Source: Pilatotrama ljubarskyi (taxonomy: Eukaryota; Basidiomycota; Agaricomycetes; Polyporales; Polyporaceae). From it: 64,000 bases of DNA. Shown piece by piece: positions 35,827 through 47,968 of the stretch (position 1 is its first letter; the number at the start of each line of letters is the position of its first letter). A program made the position numbers and the translations under genes. Under the pieces are notes generated by a model. The model was not told the origin of the DNA, ran no database searches, and saw only the letters and a program-made list of their open reading frames with translations. The DNA lies in assembly GCA_022385805.1 (NCBI GenBank), contig MU277688.1, forward strand, positions 1-64,000, read 5' to 3'.

Positions 35827-37999
35827 ATGTTCTCCAGGATGACCTCCAAGAAGACCGCCCGCAGCAACAGCGGTGCGTAATGTGTTCGGCTTGCGCGCGT
35901 AGCCACACTCACTCTTAGCCACCATCTCAGCTGCCGCAACCAACGCTGCCCCTGCTTCCACCACCCCGGCGCCCGAAGCGTCCACCTCCACCGCCCTTCC
36001 GCCCATGCGCACACGCTCTGGCAAGGTGCTCACTCCTCTCGCCGAAGGCGTGAAGACAATCAAGTCCAAGCTCACCGGCGCTCGCAGAGCCGGCAAGTCG
36101 GCCGCGCAACCATCTGCACCGGCACGGGCGGAGGCGAGGTGAGTATCAACGGTATGACAAGACCTCCTCTCCATGTTGATCTGATGTTATAGGTTATCGA
36201 ACGTCGCCGACGCTGCCAGTGCATCCACTTCGCACAAGGCCGCACCCAAGAAGCGGCCAGCCAAAGGCCGAACAGCGAAGGGCAAGGCACCAAAGGCCAA
36301 GCCCGCCAAGGCCGCCCCTCCTCCCGCTGTTGACGACTCGTCAGCCTCCGCATCCGCCCCCGTCCCCGTCCCCGCCCCCGCCCCGGTCATCGCTCCTGCC
36401 CCCGCCCCTGCCCCTCTTCCCGCTCCCGGTCCCGTCGAGGCCATCACTGCCGGCCCAGCGGCGCCCATCGCCGACGTCCCCCCTGCCGCTCCCGCCAACC
36501 CCGAACAGCAGCCTCGACCCGAGGTGCCCGAGAACCGGCGCCTGAAGCGGCAAGGCGCGCACTACTTCGACAAGGACGGCTGGCCGCTTCCTGAGGGCGA
36601 ATACCTCGACAAGGACGGCAAGGTCCCGATCTCCGCGTTGCTCAAGGAGGTCACGAGGAAAGTCGACATCCAGGAGCTATACATGCGTCCGCGCACATTC
36701 CGCATCGGGGCGAGCATCTACGGCACGGCGAGGTTCCAGCCGAAGCATTCGCTACCCTACGATCCCCTCGAGGTCACCTTGCCGCCTCAGATGCCCGGCC
36801 CCATCGTCTTTCCTTCGGTTCCCGCTCCTGCCTGGGAGCCTATCGTCTTCCCCGCAATCCCGCCGGCGCCGGTAGCTGCGCCAGAGGAGGCCCGGCCGAG
36901 AATCGGCACCCGGCTCACGAGGCAGTACGCTGCCTTCTTCAATGAAGAGGGCTACCCCTTGCCCACCGGCAGGAAGGGCGGCGAGGAGCTCGAGCCCATC
37001 GGCGAGCGCGTCGCCAACATCCTCAAGGCCAGTCTGGGTGACGGGCCCTACCCGTCGACATGGCGCGGCTCGCTCCTCGAGCCCGAGGAGGAGCTTGCGG
37101 CGGAAGACGATGCGCAGGCTCCCCGCCCGATCCGTGGGCTCCCTCAAGTCCCGCCCGGCCGTCGTCTCGCTCGCCACGACGCCGGCAACCTTGGCACGGG
37201 CGGGGCCCTCGTGCACGACGACGGTCCCACTGCTCCGCTCGCCCCGCGCCCCGCCCCGAAGTATCCCATCGGGCGGCACAATGCGGTCTACCTGGACAAG
37301 GACGGCTTCGCACTCCCACCCGGCGAGATCACGACGGCCGAGGCGCAGTTCCCGACGGCCGCTCCCCCTTCCCCGACGGCCGCTACCGCCGGCTCTTCGT
37401 CGCCGAGCCCACCCCCCGACACTGGCGCGGCGGGCCCTTCAGCTGCTCCCTCCGCGCGGGGAGGCCTCACCTCTCTCTTCGCGCGCCGCAGCAGGTCGAA
37501 CCTCGCCGCCTTCGACTCGAAGGCTGTGAAGGCCCTCGTCACCGAGGAGAAGCCCCCACCAGCTGTCGCGGAGGAAGAGGCCGAGGACGTCGCGCAGGAG
37601 CAGGATGCGGAGCAGGAGAAGGAGGTGGAGGAGGAGAAGGAGGTGGAGGCGGTCGTCGATGTCCCGGGGACGGAGGACAAGGGCAAGAAGCGGGCCCGCG
37701 AGGAGGACGAGGAGGACGTAGCAGCGGACGACGCACCGCGCGTCCAGCGCATCCGTACGGTTGACGTGCGGTCATATACCAAGGAGTGCTCTCTGTTGAG
37801 AGTGAAGGTCTCCGTCATCCCCCTCCCCGCGTCCGGCTTCCAGCCCGGTGACGAGTTTCTCGTCTACCCTCCAGGCAAGGGTCCCCTCGTGGAGAAGGCG
37901 AACAAACGCTCGCGCGAGGACTTCGAGGCTGAGGACGACTCAGTCTTGGATGGCGAGGACGAGCCCGCGCCGAAGAAGGCTCGTACGGAGGCTTCGTGA
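35827..37999 (+). CDS. Pro/Ala-rich protein with repeated DKDG motif, unknown
   Basis: Exons 35827-35872, 35919-36138 and 36193-37999 give about 690 residues (a nearby second acceptor at 35930 would also keep frame). The N-terminal third is Ala/Lys/Pro-rich, with a basic stretch (AAPKKRPAKGRTAKGKA) and runs of PAPAP. A short module recurs: HYFDKDGWPLPEGEYLDKDG (about 36560), AAFFNEEGYPLPTGR (about 36925) and NAVYLDKDGFALPPGEI (about 37280). A long acidic Glu-rich segment and a KKRAREE stretch follow. The C-terminal part has RTVDVRSYTKECSLLRVKVS and a second basic/acidic end. No known domain was recognised. Composition suggests a disordered, possibly nuclear or scaffold protein; this is inference. 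Confidence 0.7.
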
Positions 38000-38366
38000 A
38001 GCGTCGGACGGACCTTGGACCTTGGACTCTGTAGCATAGATGTGTGCATAAAGGCTTCTTTCACGTGTAGATATAGAGTACTGGCTCGTGATACCCATAC
38101 CTCGCATTGTATTATACCTGTTGTCTGTGCGGTTTGTATTCAAATCAGTGATTTTGCTGTTCAATCTCCTGTGGCCCGGCTGGTGCTTTCCGTGCGATGC
38201 TGAGACAACATGCAACGCACGGCAAGTGATGATCACGATCGTCAGGTCAGACGGAAGATTAACAGCAACGTGAGCTGGCGAAGTTCTACGTGAGCGGTAC
38301 CACCGTCCGCCATCCTATGCGTGTAGTAACCAGGGTATTCATAGACCAAGCAACCAAACAAGCCCC
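38000..38366. other. Convergent intergenic region
   Basis: About 370 bp between two genes ending toward each other; expected to hold both 3' ends. No repeat or RNA gene was seen. Confidence 0.55.
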
Positions 38367-41300
38367 TCACAAACACCACCCCACTGCCGCTCCTGCATCC
38401 CTCAGCGGCCTGTTCTCCGACAAAGTCAGCGCGAAGCACAGGCACTCCCGTTCCCTATCTTGCCGCCCCTGCAGCGCGTACATCTTTGCCAAAAAGTACC
38501 ACGCCTCGGGCACGTCCCAGCCCGCACCCTTTGTCAGTGCAGACAGCAAGCCGACGGCGAGGTCGACGTTGTCCCTGTCCGAGGGCTCCATCCCCGCTCT
38601 GGATTTGCCATGGTCCTGGACAGCAGCCAGGTATACGCGGCAAAGATGGATCGTCGCCGACACGTCGTTCGGCGAGATGAACAGCGCCTTCTGGAATGCC
38701 TCGAGAGCCTTGCGATCTTCGTCCAGCGCGAGGTAATATAGACCGAGCTGCGCAGAACTCAGCGTGCCGCTCTTCGTGATATGGAAGAGGACCGACGCAC
38801 CTGTACCCATACTGCAGGATTACTCTCGTCACGCACTTCCGCCTCCTGGATCGCGCCTCTCGCCTGCTCGATCTTGCCCAGCCTCCGGAACGTCGCCGAC
38901 GACATCAGCCAGAGGTTGCTGAGCAGCCGGCGGTCTTTCGCTAGCCGGATGTTGTACCTCGAGAGCGCGGGTGCGCTTGAAGGCGGCGGAGGTGGCGGTG
39001 GCGGCGGCGGGGCCTCCAGGAGTGAGAGGTCTTGTTGGGACGCATATATACTGAGGTGTTGTCGCAGGTGTATCGAAGAGGCCTGGTAAGGCGGCTGGCC
39101 CAGAAGTGCACGGAAGTCTATCGCTGATCCTTCAATATCGATGTGAAGCGCAAGATACTCGTGAGCATACCTGGTGCGGAGTTCGACCGCTTGAGATGCC
39201 CGACGTTGTGCCTCCCGACGTTATGCCCTATCTTCTTCGATATCGTCGTGACCCTCGCGCGGCCCTTGTGCACTCCGCTGATGAACACCTCCCGGACCTT
39301 CTTGCCCTTCCCGCGATTGGTATGCCCGTCATCGACGGACAGCCGCTTCTCGCCCGAGGCGTCTTCCCTCGAACTACCGTTCAAGCTCGGTCGGTTGAGC
39401 TGGTCTTGTGAGTAGTGCGGGGTCTGCGCTAGGGGAGACGCAGGCGTGACAGTAATCGGTATAGGGGGATTGAGCGACGTCGTCGATGCCGGCTCGGGCT
39501 GCTCGTGGACGGTAGGGAAGAGCGCAGAGGTCCGCGCCCCGGGGTTAGGGCCATTCACCCGCTTCTCCATGGATGAGGTCACGGATGCTGGCTTTAGCTC
39601 TTGCGACGCTCGTCTGCTGTCGATCGACATTCGCCCTGCTCCCAGGTCATCAGTATCCCTATCACAAGCGGCCACTCGTTTGGACGTACTGTCTTCGACG
39701 CCGACCTCCCGCCGCTCGGAGAACCACTGGAAGACCTCGACCCACTTCTCGCCGGTACCCTCAGGACCCTCCACGTACTCCGTAAGCGTGAGCTGCGTCA
39801 TCCGCAGCTGGAGCGCGTGCTCGAACGCCTCCTGGCGGTTTGGCGAAGGGCGATCCCCCAGGGGCTGTAAAAGCGAAGACGACGACGGTAGTTCCACAGC
39901 ATCCATGTCCAGCAGCCGTGACGGCCCGGTATGAGCTCCGTCTCGCTCGCCATCCGATCCCCCGTTCGGAATGTCGCCAGCGGCGTCGGTGTCGCTCGGG
40001 GACGGGGACGCGGCGTAGTCGTGCGCATGCACGCCGTCCGGAACGTACCCGTTCGCCGCCGAACTATTCGCTTGCTCCGCTTCATCGTCCGCCTCCGCCA
40101 AGTCCGCCTCGCTGACGCTCGCACCCATCTCGAGCACCTCCTTCGCCGCGCGCCAGTCTCCTGACGCGGTAAGCAGGAGGCCAAGCAGGTGCCAGTGCCG
40201 CACTTCGGTCGGGTCGCCTTCGACGGCCGCGCGCGCGTGCACGATCGCGGTCTGGATGTCTTGAGACGCGCCCGGGCGGAGATATGCGAGGGCAAGGTGG
40301 TGATGCGTAGATGGGGTTGGGAGCGTTTCCAGTGATGCCTGGAGCGAGGAGAAGGACTGCTCGAATCGCCGTGTCCGCGTGAGCACGTCCTGTTCTACGG
40401 TAGTGCGGAATGAGCCCCGTGCCGAACAGTCGACGGGATGGAACTCACCTGTATAGGCCATCGCGATCTGCCAGATTCCCTCCGCCAGCTGGACGCTGGC
40501 AACGAGAGGCTTGTTGTTGACATCGAGCCTCGTCTTCCCCTTCTCCAGCATCTCGCCAGCTTCTCTAGCCGTCTCCACCGCCTTCCCGGAATCGCTCTCG
40601 CTCAGCGCCAACCTGGACAGCATCCTCGAACCCTGCACCAACGTCTGCACCCAGTTGACGTCCGTGTCGATGTCCTTCCCGGCTCCGAAAGCGCCGCTCG
40701 TCTCCGCGGTCGAGCTCTCCGCCTCCGCCATCTTCGCCTGGTACGCCTTGCTGACGATCTGGACGTACAAGCGGAGCGTGCGCTTGGCGAGCTCAGGGTC
40801 GCCCGTCACGTAGAACAGGCGGCTCATGTGACGGAAGACCTTGAACGAGTTGAACGTGAGGCGCGTTGCCCACCACAGAACCTGAAAACTGTGTAAGAAG
40901 AGTTTTGATATCAAATCTAAGTAGGGACCTACGTCGATGACCCAACCCGCATACTCGCCGACAGCGCCGTCCGCCTCCCAAGCAGCAACCGAGAGGTCTA
41001 CCAGGTCCTCGACCTTGGTATTAGACTCTCCAGCCTTGGGAAACGACGTGCTCACGCTCAAGATCGCGCGGCACTCCTGCACGACCGAGCGCGCCGTGCT
41101 GATCCAGCGGTGCGACCCGCCCGCGCCCGCCTTCGGCGCCGGCCCCGCGCGTGCCCTGAGAATGAGCGCGCGCAGATGCAGCACCGCGATCGCCGACCGC
41201 TGCTCCGCGCGGAAGGGGGGCGGCCAGTGCGCGCTGCACGCGTGGTACTGCTGAAGGAGCTGCCAGAGCGCGCCGTTCTCGCCGTCCGTGCGCGAGACGT

Positions 41301-42304
41301 CGCAGATCCTCGCGCAGAGGATGATCGCGCGCCGGAGCACGCGCTCGACCCATCTCCAGAGCTCGCGGTACCGCGCGAAGGAGCTGCTGTCCGCAGAACC
41401 GGGGCCTGCAGCGGGGGCCGGGGGCACGTAGGTCGGGATTTCCGCGACGACGTTGGCGATGAGTGGGGATGCAGCATAGTATGCCGTGAAGGCTCTCTGT
41501 ACGTCGCTTGCATTGAGAGTCTCGTAGGCCATTCCTGCAAAATGTATGCTCAGGCTTTGCACGCAAATGGATTCGCAACCTGGGACAACTGACCTTTGAG
41601 GCAAACGCTCCTGATCTGTTCGACTATCGACCATGTCCTCCCCTCATTGATGTCAGCGACTGACGCGGAGGTCTGTGCGGATACAAAGCTCCCTGTCCAT
41701 GACGAAGAGAGAGAAGTATTAGAACTGGTCCCTGGGACTTGAAGGGTCGCAGGGGCCGAGCGGGTCGTTCCAGAGGGAAAGACTGGACCTTGAGCGTCCG
41801 ACAGATCCTTCACTTGCGAAAGATGCTCCAAACACTCAGACGGGCGTCGCAGAGCGTACGCGTAGTATGCCAATGCGGCTTTGAGGGACTTGGAGACGAC
41901 AGGGCATGTCAAAAGATGGCATTGGCGATATACTCAGCTCCACGTACATCAGAACCACTCGTGTCCAACTGCTTGAGCGAATTGTACCCAGCTAAGCCCT
42001 CCTCCATCCTCTCTTCCGCGAGCATGCCCTCCTCCCCGAGGACGAGGACGCCTTGGGGTCCGACGTCGGAGCCATCGAGGTCGGTCGAGTTAGCCGATAG
42101 CAACAATGACAGAGCTTGTGTCTGCGAAGCGAGCTCCGCAACGTCCTGGTGGCCGGGATTGTGTTTCTTGAACTTGCGGAGGAGATCTGACCACGAAACC
42201 GCTCGACCGTGCACATCCTTGGCAGGAAACCGCGCGTCCCACTGTCCAGCGACGAGCGCAGATCTGAGCTGCTTCCAGTAGTGGTGAGGCTTGCCCTGGG
42301 TCAT
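38367..42304 (-). CDS. Ypp1/TTC7-like TPR protein (PI4-kinase recruitment)
   Basis: The start is ATG at 42304 (MTQGKPHHYWKQLRSAL); the stop is at 38367. An early exon encodes ALAYYAYALRRPSECLEHL and RTWSIVEQIRSVCLKG, joined to MAYETLNASDVQRAFTAYY. A long central exon (about 41530-39160, one intron near 40885-40930) carries helical repeats such as SFKVFRHMSRLFYVTGDP and LALAYLRPG..ARAAVEGDP, then a disordered Ser-rich loop. C-terminal TPRs follow (AQLGLYYLALDEDRKALEAF, AWYFLAKMYALQGRQDRE). This matches yeast Ypp1, the TTC7 homologue that with Efr3 anchors the kinase Stt4 at the plasma membrane for PI4P synthesis. A run of GGC/GGT/GGA near 38985-39015 encodes a poly-Pro stretch. Length, about 1,200 residues, fits. 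Confidence 0.85.
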
Positions 42305-43784
42305 CAGACGTGTAGCGGGGTGTAGCTGGCTGAAGAGAAGGGATAGAGGAGTGGCCGAAGCCGGCTACTGTTCAAGATCTCCGGGTCCTCTTTCACCAAC
42401 GGTCAAGCTAGGAGCAAGCGAGAGCCACAGAATGGTTTCCTGAAGAACCGGAAGATGCAAAGCTGGAACAGAGGGCCTGCGCTGCGCAGAGGCGGGGGAG
42501 AGAGAAGAGGGAATGACGCTGTCATGCACGAGGGCGTCTACTGCTAAGTATGTATACTGGCGACTGGCCAACTTGAATTTGACGCAGTCCTTTCTCTTCT
42601 CTGTCCTCCTTGCTTGTCCGCTTCGTACACCATATTCGTGAGTAATCAGCGGTATCTGCGACTTGAATCTGACGAGGGCACCCCTCCAGCCGCTTTCAGA
42701 GTGTGTACGACGGCGTAAGCAGGTCGTTTGGCTATGCAACGGGCAGGGAACCAGCCTCCGCCTGTCCAAGATGTACAGATGCATGGAGTATAGGATGGCT
42801 ATAGAACGCGTCGACCGCGTACATTCTGTGAGGTGTGCACGGGTTGGAAGACGCGGCGCGTCCTTGCACTGTCATTGCAGTGAACCTGAACCTCGTACAC
42901 CGAGATACGGACCCGCTGTGACTTGGGGCCTAACGCGAACGACCCGTCCAGACCCGGACGTGATGTCCTTTCACCGCTTTCAGTACCATGTTCACGATCC
43001 GGCAATCCGCTCGGATATGGTTCAGAAAATCTGTGTGCTGCCGGTTCGGTGAGTGAGCATGCTTCCTAGACCTACGCCGTCTCCGTGGTTGTTGTGCTCA
43101 TGCAAAAGTAGCCTGCCCCAGGGATTATGAACGAGATACTTTTACGCTTGGGGACATCACTTGTGCCCACCAGCGGCCGTTCCTGCGGTTGGCGGCCGCC
43201 GCCTATTCGGGGCGGGGTTAGAGCCCTGATGAGATTTACCCTACTGAGGCAGCTCTTCCACATCGAGTCGACCCTGTACACTCGGACCCAACACTTGTAC
43301 GGTCAACCGTAGCGCAGAATCACTGCACAACATCACTGTCGGTACGTGTCTCGTATGATCGACCAATATGGCAAGTACGTACGGCTTGTCTCAGGCTAGA
43401 CGCGACACGCAAGCGCTCCTTGTCAAGTACCACCTTGTACTCGACTTGTGGCACTCTACCTGACCATGTGCACGCAATGGCAGCGCACTCAGACGCAAGC
43501 ACCCAGGAACAACGCTAACGCGCGGGCCACACTGCGTGGGAGCAGGGGCAAATCAATGTTCCACCGCCAGCGGCGTCGCAGGACAAGGCGCTGGTTGAGG
43601 CGGATTCCTTTATTGTCCTCCGCGCTTGGGTGCGCCACTGGCCAAAGCACACCCTCGGTTCCCCACATAACGACCGCAACGCGTCTTTCGGTGCCCACAT
43701 TTCTTGACCCGCTACCACCATCGCCCTCGACGTTCCCCGCCGATCTCGTCCCCAACTCTACCGTGTCAATCAGCACATCTACCA
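42305..43784. other. Divergent intergenic region
   Basis: About 1.5 kb between the Ypp1-like gene and the next plus-strand gene. Open frames on both strands (for example 42365-42784) lack domain features. Should hold both promoters. Confidence 0.5.
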
Positions 43785-45575
43785 ATGTCTTCTGCTCACG
43801 CCACAACATCTACAGAGGCTTCAGCGTCCGCTGCATCGGCCACTGACTCCGCTCCCCAGCCCTCAGCATCTCCTTCTCAATCCGCGGCCGGACCGTCCCA
43901 GCCCTCCGACGCTTGCCCCACACCCGTCGGCCCCAAACCCAAGCCATCCGCGCTCGCCGACCTCCGCCAACTAACGCTCGAAAACGGGAGGATCATCGAC
44001 CTCCCGTACCACATCCTGCGCGATCCTCCTCCTCGTCCCACGGACTTTCTCCACCTCCAGCACTACTTCGAGACGCGCGCCGGCGAGCCCACCGACCTCT
44101 CGCAGTGCAAGACCGCCGACGAGGCGATCGACCTGCTCGCGGACGAGATCGAGGCAATCCGGCTCCTGCTGTACGGGTACATCCTCAACTTCAAGCAGTA
44201 CGTCGAGCGCTTCGAGGAGGCGCACGACGACCTCAGGAAGGAGGTCATGAGCGTGGCCGAGTCGTACGAAGGGCTCGGCAGGCTCATCGTCCCAGCGGCA
44301 GAGTCCGCCAGGACAGTCGAGTACGTCTTCTCCTTGCCGAAACGCCCTTTCCTGACTAACAACGACTACAGAGAGCAATTCTTCCAATTGCAGAGAAAGG
44401 TGAAAGCCTTGCCTGTGGGCGGTGGGCGGAAGCCACCGAGAATTCTGCGCCGCCGCGCTCCTGCGAACGCTCCTCTCTCGGCGGAGGAGAACAGGGAGAT
44501 CTTACGCCGTCAGGGCGTGCACCACGAGGAGAGTGCAGCGATCAAGGCCGTCGCTCTCGCCCAGAAGAACCTCTCGGACGCCGCGCTCCTCAAGGAGGTC
44601 CTCGACCCCCAACCGCCCGCCACAGAGCCCCAGCCCGAGTCAGCCAAACCGTTCCCGCTGAAGCTGCCCTTCGACCACAACCTCTCGCTCAAGATCAACA
44701 AGGTCGTGGACGACGTGGACCAGGCGCGTGAGGAGCTGTACGCGGCGCAGGCGGTGACGAGCCAGAACCTCGGCGTCCTGCGGTACTACGAGGACGAGGC
44801 GTACAGGGACGCGCGCGAGCTCTGGAGCTGGTACGACATGATGCAGCGCTGCACCATGACCGCGGGCAGGCTGTCTGGAGTGAACAAGTACGTCTCCATC
44901 TTCTGCACCGAGTGCCTTGATATTGAATCCGGGCGACTCGTCAGGGAGCGCGTCGAGGCTTTCACCAAGTGGGCCGACAAGTGCGCGGAAGATGCTGCCG
45001 CGTTCGCACGTTCCGCCGCGCCCGCGGCACCGGATGCCCCGCAAGAGGCGTCTGAGAACCAGGGCGAGGACCTCGCCGGCCAGGCCGCTGCCCAGAACGG
45101 GGACGCAGCCTCCGCCTGCCCTGCGGGCCTCTCTGTCGACAATGCTTCTGCTGCGGCCGCGCCGCCGGCCGAAGGCGACGTGTACGCACTTAGCCTGGAG
45201 CTCTCGTGCGAGAAACCATACGACGAGCTCACGCGCGAGGAGGCCATCGCGGTGCTCAAGTCCCTTCCCCTCCGTGTCCAGTTCATGCCCTTCGCCTACC
45301 CCAGCCGACCATCGGGGCTGCGGTGCAATGGCGATGGACAGGATGCGGGGGCAGTCGATGGCGGAGCGAAGTCCTCAGAGGCTACCGAAATTGCCGCCGC
45401 CCCGGAGGCGGCATCTCCGGGTGCCCCGGATCGTGAACAGCGCTCGACCGAGCCAAACTCTCGAAAGCGAGCGAGGGACGATGATGTGGAGGCGGACACG
45501 GCGACCGAGGGCGACGGCGACTCTCGGCCCAAAGCTGGCGGTTCCCCGGTCAAGAGGAAACGAGGCGGCCATTGA
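43785..45575 (+). CDS. Unknown protein with helical core and basic/acidic tail
   Basis: The first ATG of the frame is at 43785 (MSSAHATTSTEAS); the stop is at 45573-45575. After a Ser/Ala-rich leader comes a compact region (LTLENGRIIDLPYHILRDPP, then DEAIDLLADEIEAIRLLLYG and FKQYVERFEEAHDDLRKEV) with coiled-coil character, then PLPFDHNLSLKINKVVDDVD-like helical sequence with YYEDEAYRDARELWSWYDMM. The C-terminus has Ala-rich and acidic stretches and ends in a likely nuclear signal (SPVKRKRGGH). Two stretches look like in-frame introns inside the frame: 44321-44371 (51 nt, GTACGT..CTAAC..CTACAG) and about 44889-44945 (57 nt). The true protein may therefore lack 17 or more of the residues read straight through. 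No family was recognised. Confidence 0.65.
   Translation: MSSAHATTSTEASASAASATDSAPQPSASPSQSAAGPSQPSDACPTPVGPKPKPSALADLRQLTLENGRIIDLPYHILRDPPPRPTDFLHLQHYFETRAGEPTDLSQCKTADEAIDLLADEIEAIRLLLYGYILNFKQYVERFEEAHDDLRKEVMSVAESYEGLGRLIVPAAESARTVEYVFSLPKRPFLTNNDYREQFFQLQRKVKALPVGGGRKPPRILRRRAPANAPLSAEENREILRRQGVHHEESAAIKAVALAQKNLSDAALLKEVLDPQPPATEPQPESAKPFPLKLPFDHNLSLKINKVVDDVDQAREELYAAQAVTSQNLGVLRYYEDEAYRDARELWSWYDMMQRCTMTAGRLSGVNKYVSIFCTECLDIESGRLVRERVEAFTKWADKCAEDAAAFARSAAPAAPDAPQEASENQGEDLAGQAAAQNGDAASACPAGLSVDNASAAAAPPAEGDVYALSLELSCEKPYDELTREEAIAVLKSLPLRVQFMPFAYPSRPSGLRCNGDGQDAGAVDGGAKSSEATEIAAAPEAASPGAPDREQRSTEPNSRKRARDDDVEADTATEGDGDSRPKAGGSPVKRKRGGH
44321..44371 (+). other. Probable 51-nt in-frame intron
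   Basis: Starts GTACGT and ends CTACAG, with CCTGACTAACAACG as a strong branch site. Because its length divides by three, the frame runs through it. Removing it joins GTCGA to AGAGCAA. Confidence 0.65.
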
Positions 45576-46256
45576 GCTTGCCCTCCCCCCAGGTTGCCAG
45601 TACGCATCTCTAATCTTGCTCCGGGACCCCCTACTGTACGCCCGTAAGTAGTGTATCAGTAGTTTGTAGACCTCATCCGTCTCCTTGTTCATGTTCATCC
45701 AGAGTCTGTATCATAGAATTGTATTCCGAGTGTGTACATACACCCGAATGATACCCACGTACCCGCGAGCGACTGCAGACGCTTCTAGGAAGCGATTGTC
45801 TATATACGACCAAGGGACGGCACTTCGCGAACGCTCTCCTCTCTCCAGGCTTCTGGCCTCGCTGGGAGCAAAGGCTTGCCCCCGTCCGTGGTCTCACTCA
45901 TTGTGCGTGTGCACTATGTACTGGGCTGCAATCAGATAGACTTCTCGAGGCTCTCTTGGCACCCATTTCGATTTCGATTTCGATTTCGGCCCCGGAACCC
46001 TGACACTACGATCGACGACATCCGACATCAATGCCTTCTCTGCTTCTCGACATCCCGATCTCGAACGGGGCAAACCTGAGGCGGCCACGGGACAGGATTA
46101 TCCGACCCGTCGTAGCCGAAGAACGACGTTCGAGAAATTCGCGTCGCCCGTCTTGCACACACAACTGGCCTTCCATCCCTCCTGAGTCCACGGCGGCGTA
46201 CGTGAATGGCCAGCTTGCAAGCCGCAAGGGTATCGTACATTTGTCGTGGCGGTATC
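45576..46256. other. Convergent intergenic region
   Basis: About 680 bp between two converging genes. It contains a small ATTTCG tandem repeat (45964-45988). No gene was recognised. Confidence 0.55.
45964..45988. repeat. 6-bp tandem repeat (ATTTCG), about 4 copies
   Basis: ATTTCGATTTCGATTTCG continues for about four units in the spacer downstream of both converging genes. Confidence 0.75.
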
Positions 46257-47968
46257 TTACAACCTCCATCTCCTCTCGCCAGGACCTAACCTCTTGTTGC
46301 GCCGGATGTACATCACCCTGAGGCCGAGCACGGCGAGCGACCCGACGAGCAGGAAGCCTGCGTTGGTGTAGTGTCCCGTCGGATAGCCGGGAGACTCGTT
46401 GCTCTTGTAGATGTACACGCCTGTAGGGTTTTGGTTAGGTACAATAGTCGTATCCTCGCATGAGGCGAAGAAGGCGTACCGATGATCTGCCCGATCTGGC
46501 CTATGGAGACGTTCAGGGGGACCCCGAGCGTCGATGCTCCGGTCGTGTGCAGGTTGGCAGTCAGCCAGCTCAGCAGCGGAGGTATGCACGCGAAGGCGAA
46601 CGAGAGCGCGATGATGAAGAATACGTAACGGAGCTTGAAGGACTCCGAAGGAAGCGCGCCTAAGGGTACAACAGGTCGGTCAGAGGTTAAAACAACATTC
46701 GTCCTACCGACTCACCCTCGACGACAAAGCATGCACCCGCGATCATCATGGATATGGAGGTGCCCAGAGACCGCTTCTCGTACCTATCCGAGATCCACGC
46801 CACGGTGACCGTGATGACGAACGCGATCGCATAAGGCGGGACAGTGAACAGCTGCGCGTCCAGCCCCTTGTACCCCAGTCCCGCCACGATCGTCGGCGAG
46901 AACAGCGACATGCTCGAGAACGGCACAGAGATGGTGATGTACGTTAGGTAGTGCACGTAGAGCCGGTAGTCCTGCAGCGTCGCCTTCGCCTCGGCCCAGG
47001 TGATGTGATGGTGTCCGAGAGACGCGACGCCCTTGATGCGCTCCGTCGCGAGCTCGCGTTCCTCCGTCGACAGCCAGCGCATCGTCTCCGGGTAGTCTGG
47101 GAAGAAGAACCAGACCAGAATCGCGCCAGCGCAAGACGGCGCGCCCTCGATGAGGAACAGATACCGCCATGCCTGTAGACCGTGCAGTCCGTCCATCTTG
47201 CCAACCCCGTATGCGATAGCGCCACCGAATGCGCCTCCGAGTGTCGCGCTCGCGAGGATGAGTGCGATGCGGAGAGCACGCTCCTCGGGGCGGTACCAGA
47301 AGGTGAGCACGTAGACCATGCCGGGGAAGAGCCCCGCCTCGAACATGCCCAACAAAAACCGGACCGCGACGAGCCCGCCGAAGTTGCGGATGCCGCCGAG
47401 GATCATGGTCATCGCGCCCCAGGAGAACATGAGGAACGCGATCCAGCGGGAGGGGCGGAAGCGCTTGAGCATGTAGTTGGAGGGGGTTTCGAAGAGGGTG
47501 TAGGAGACGAAGAAGATCATGAGCGCGGTGAGGTACTGGTCGTTCGTGATCCCGACGTTCTGCATGAGCGAGTGCCCAGCATCGGCGTTGAGAATTTTCG
47601 CGTTTCCCTGGTATGCGGATGAGCGACCACTACGCGCGGTACAAGACCGGAAGAACCCACTATGTTTGACCGATCAAGAGAGCAGAGAAGGTATATGACC
47701 ATGGACGCGGGGACTATGCGAAGGTCGATACGGCGCACAAGCCTGTGTACATCTGGTCAGCTACCCGTAGCACTGGCGACGCCTCCCGTAGGGCTGAGCA
47801 TACGAAGGGAGTGCTTGCCATGCCTCACCTTTTCTCCGCTTCAGGATCCACCGCATACGTCGGTACTTCATCCTTGACATCCTCAGACACGCTCACCGCG
47901 GACTTTTCGACGTCGACATGAGCAGACGCAGAAGAGCTTGCGCTCAGTCGTCCGCTCTCGTGGGCCAT
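46257..47968 (-). CDS. MFS transporter, Dal5-like anion:cation symporter family
   Basis: The start is ATG at 47968 (MAHESGRLSASSS). The first exon ends EAEKR; the next encodes LVRRIDLRIVPASMVIYLLC..LDRSNI, followed by GNAKILNADAG and the main exon from LMQNVGITNDQYLTALMIFF. Typical family signs are RRIDLRIVP, LDRSNIGNA, the helix-rich body and GMFEAGLFPGMVYVLTFWY. The C-terminal exons end in GFLLVGSLAVLGLRVMYIRR and a basic tail; the stop is at 46257. This is the ACS/Dal5-TNA1 group of fungal permeases, which import allantoate, nicotinate, vitamins and similar organic anions across the plasma membrane; the substrate here is unknown. A second member begins at 63740 on the other strand. Confidence 0.9.
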
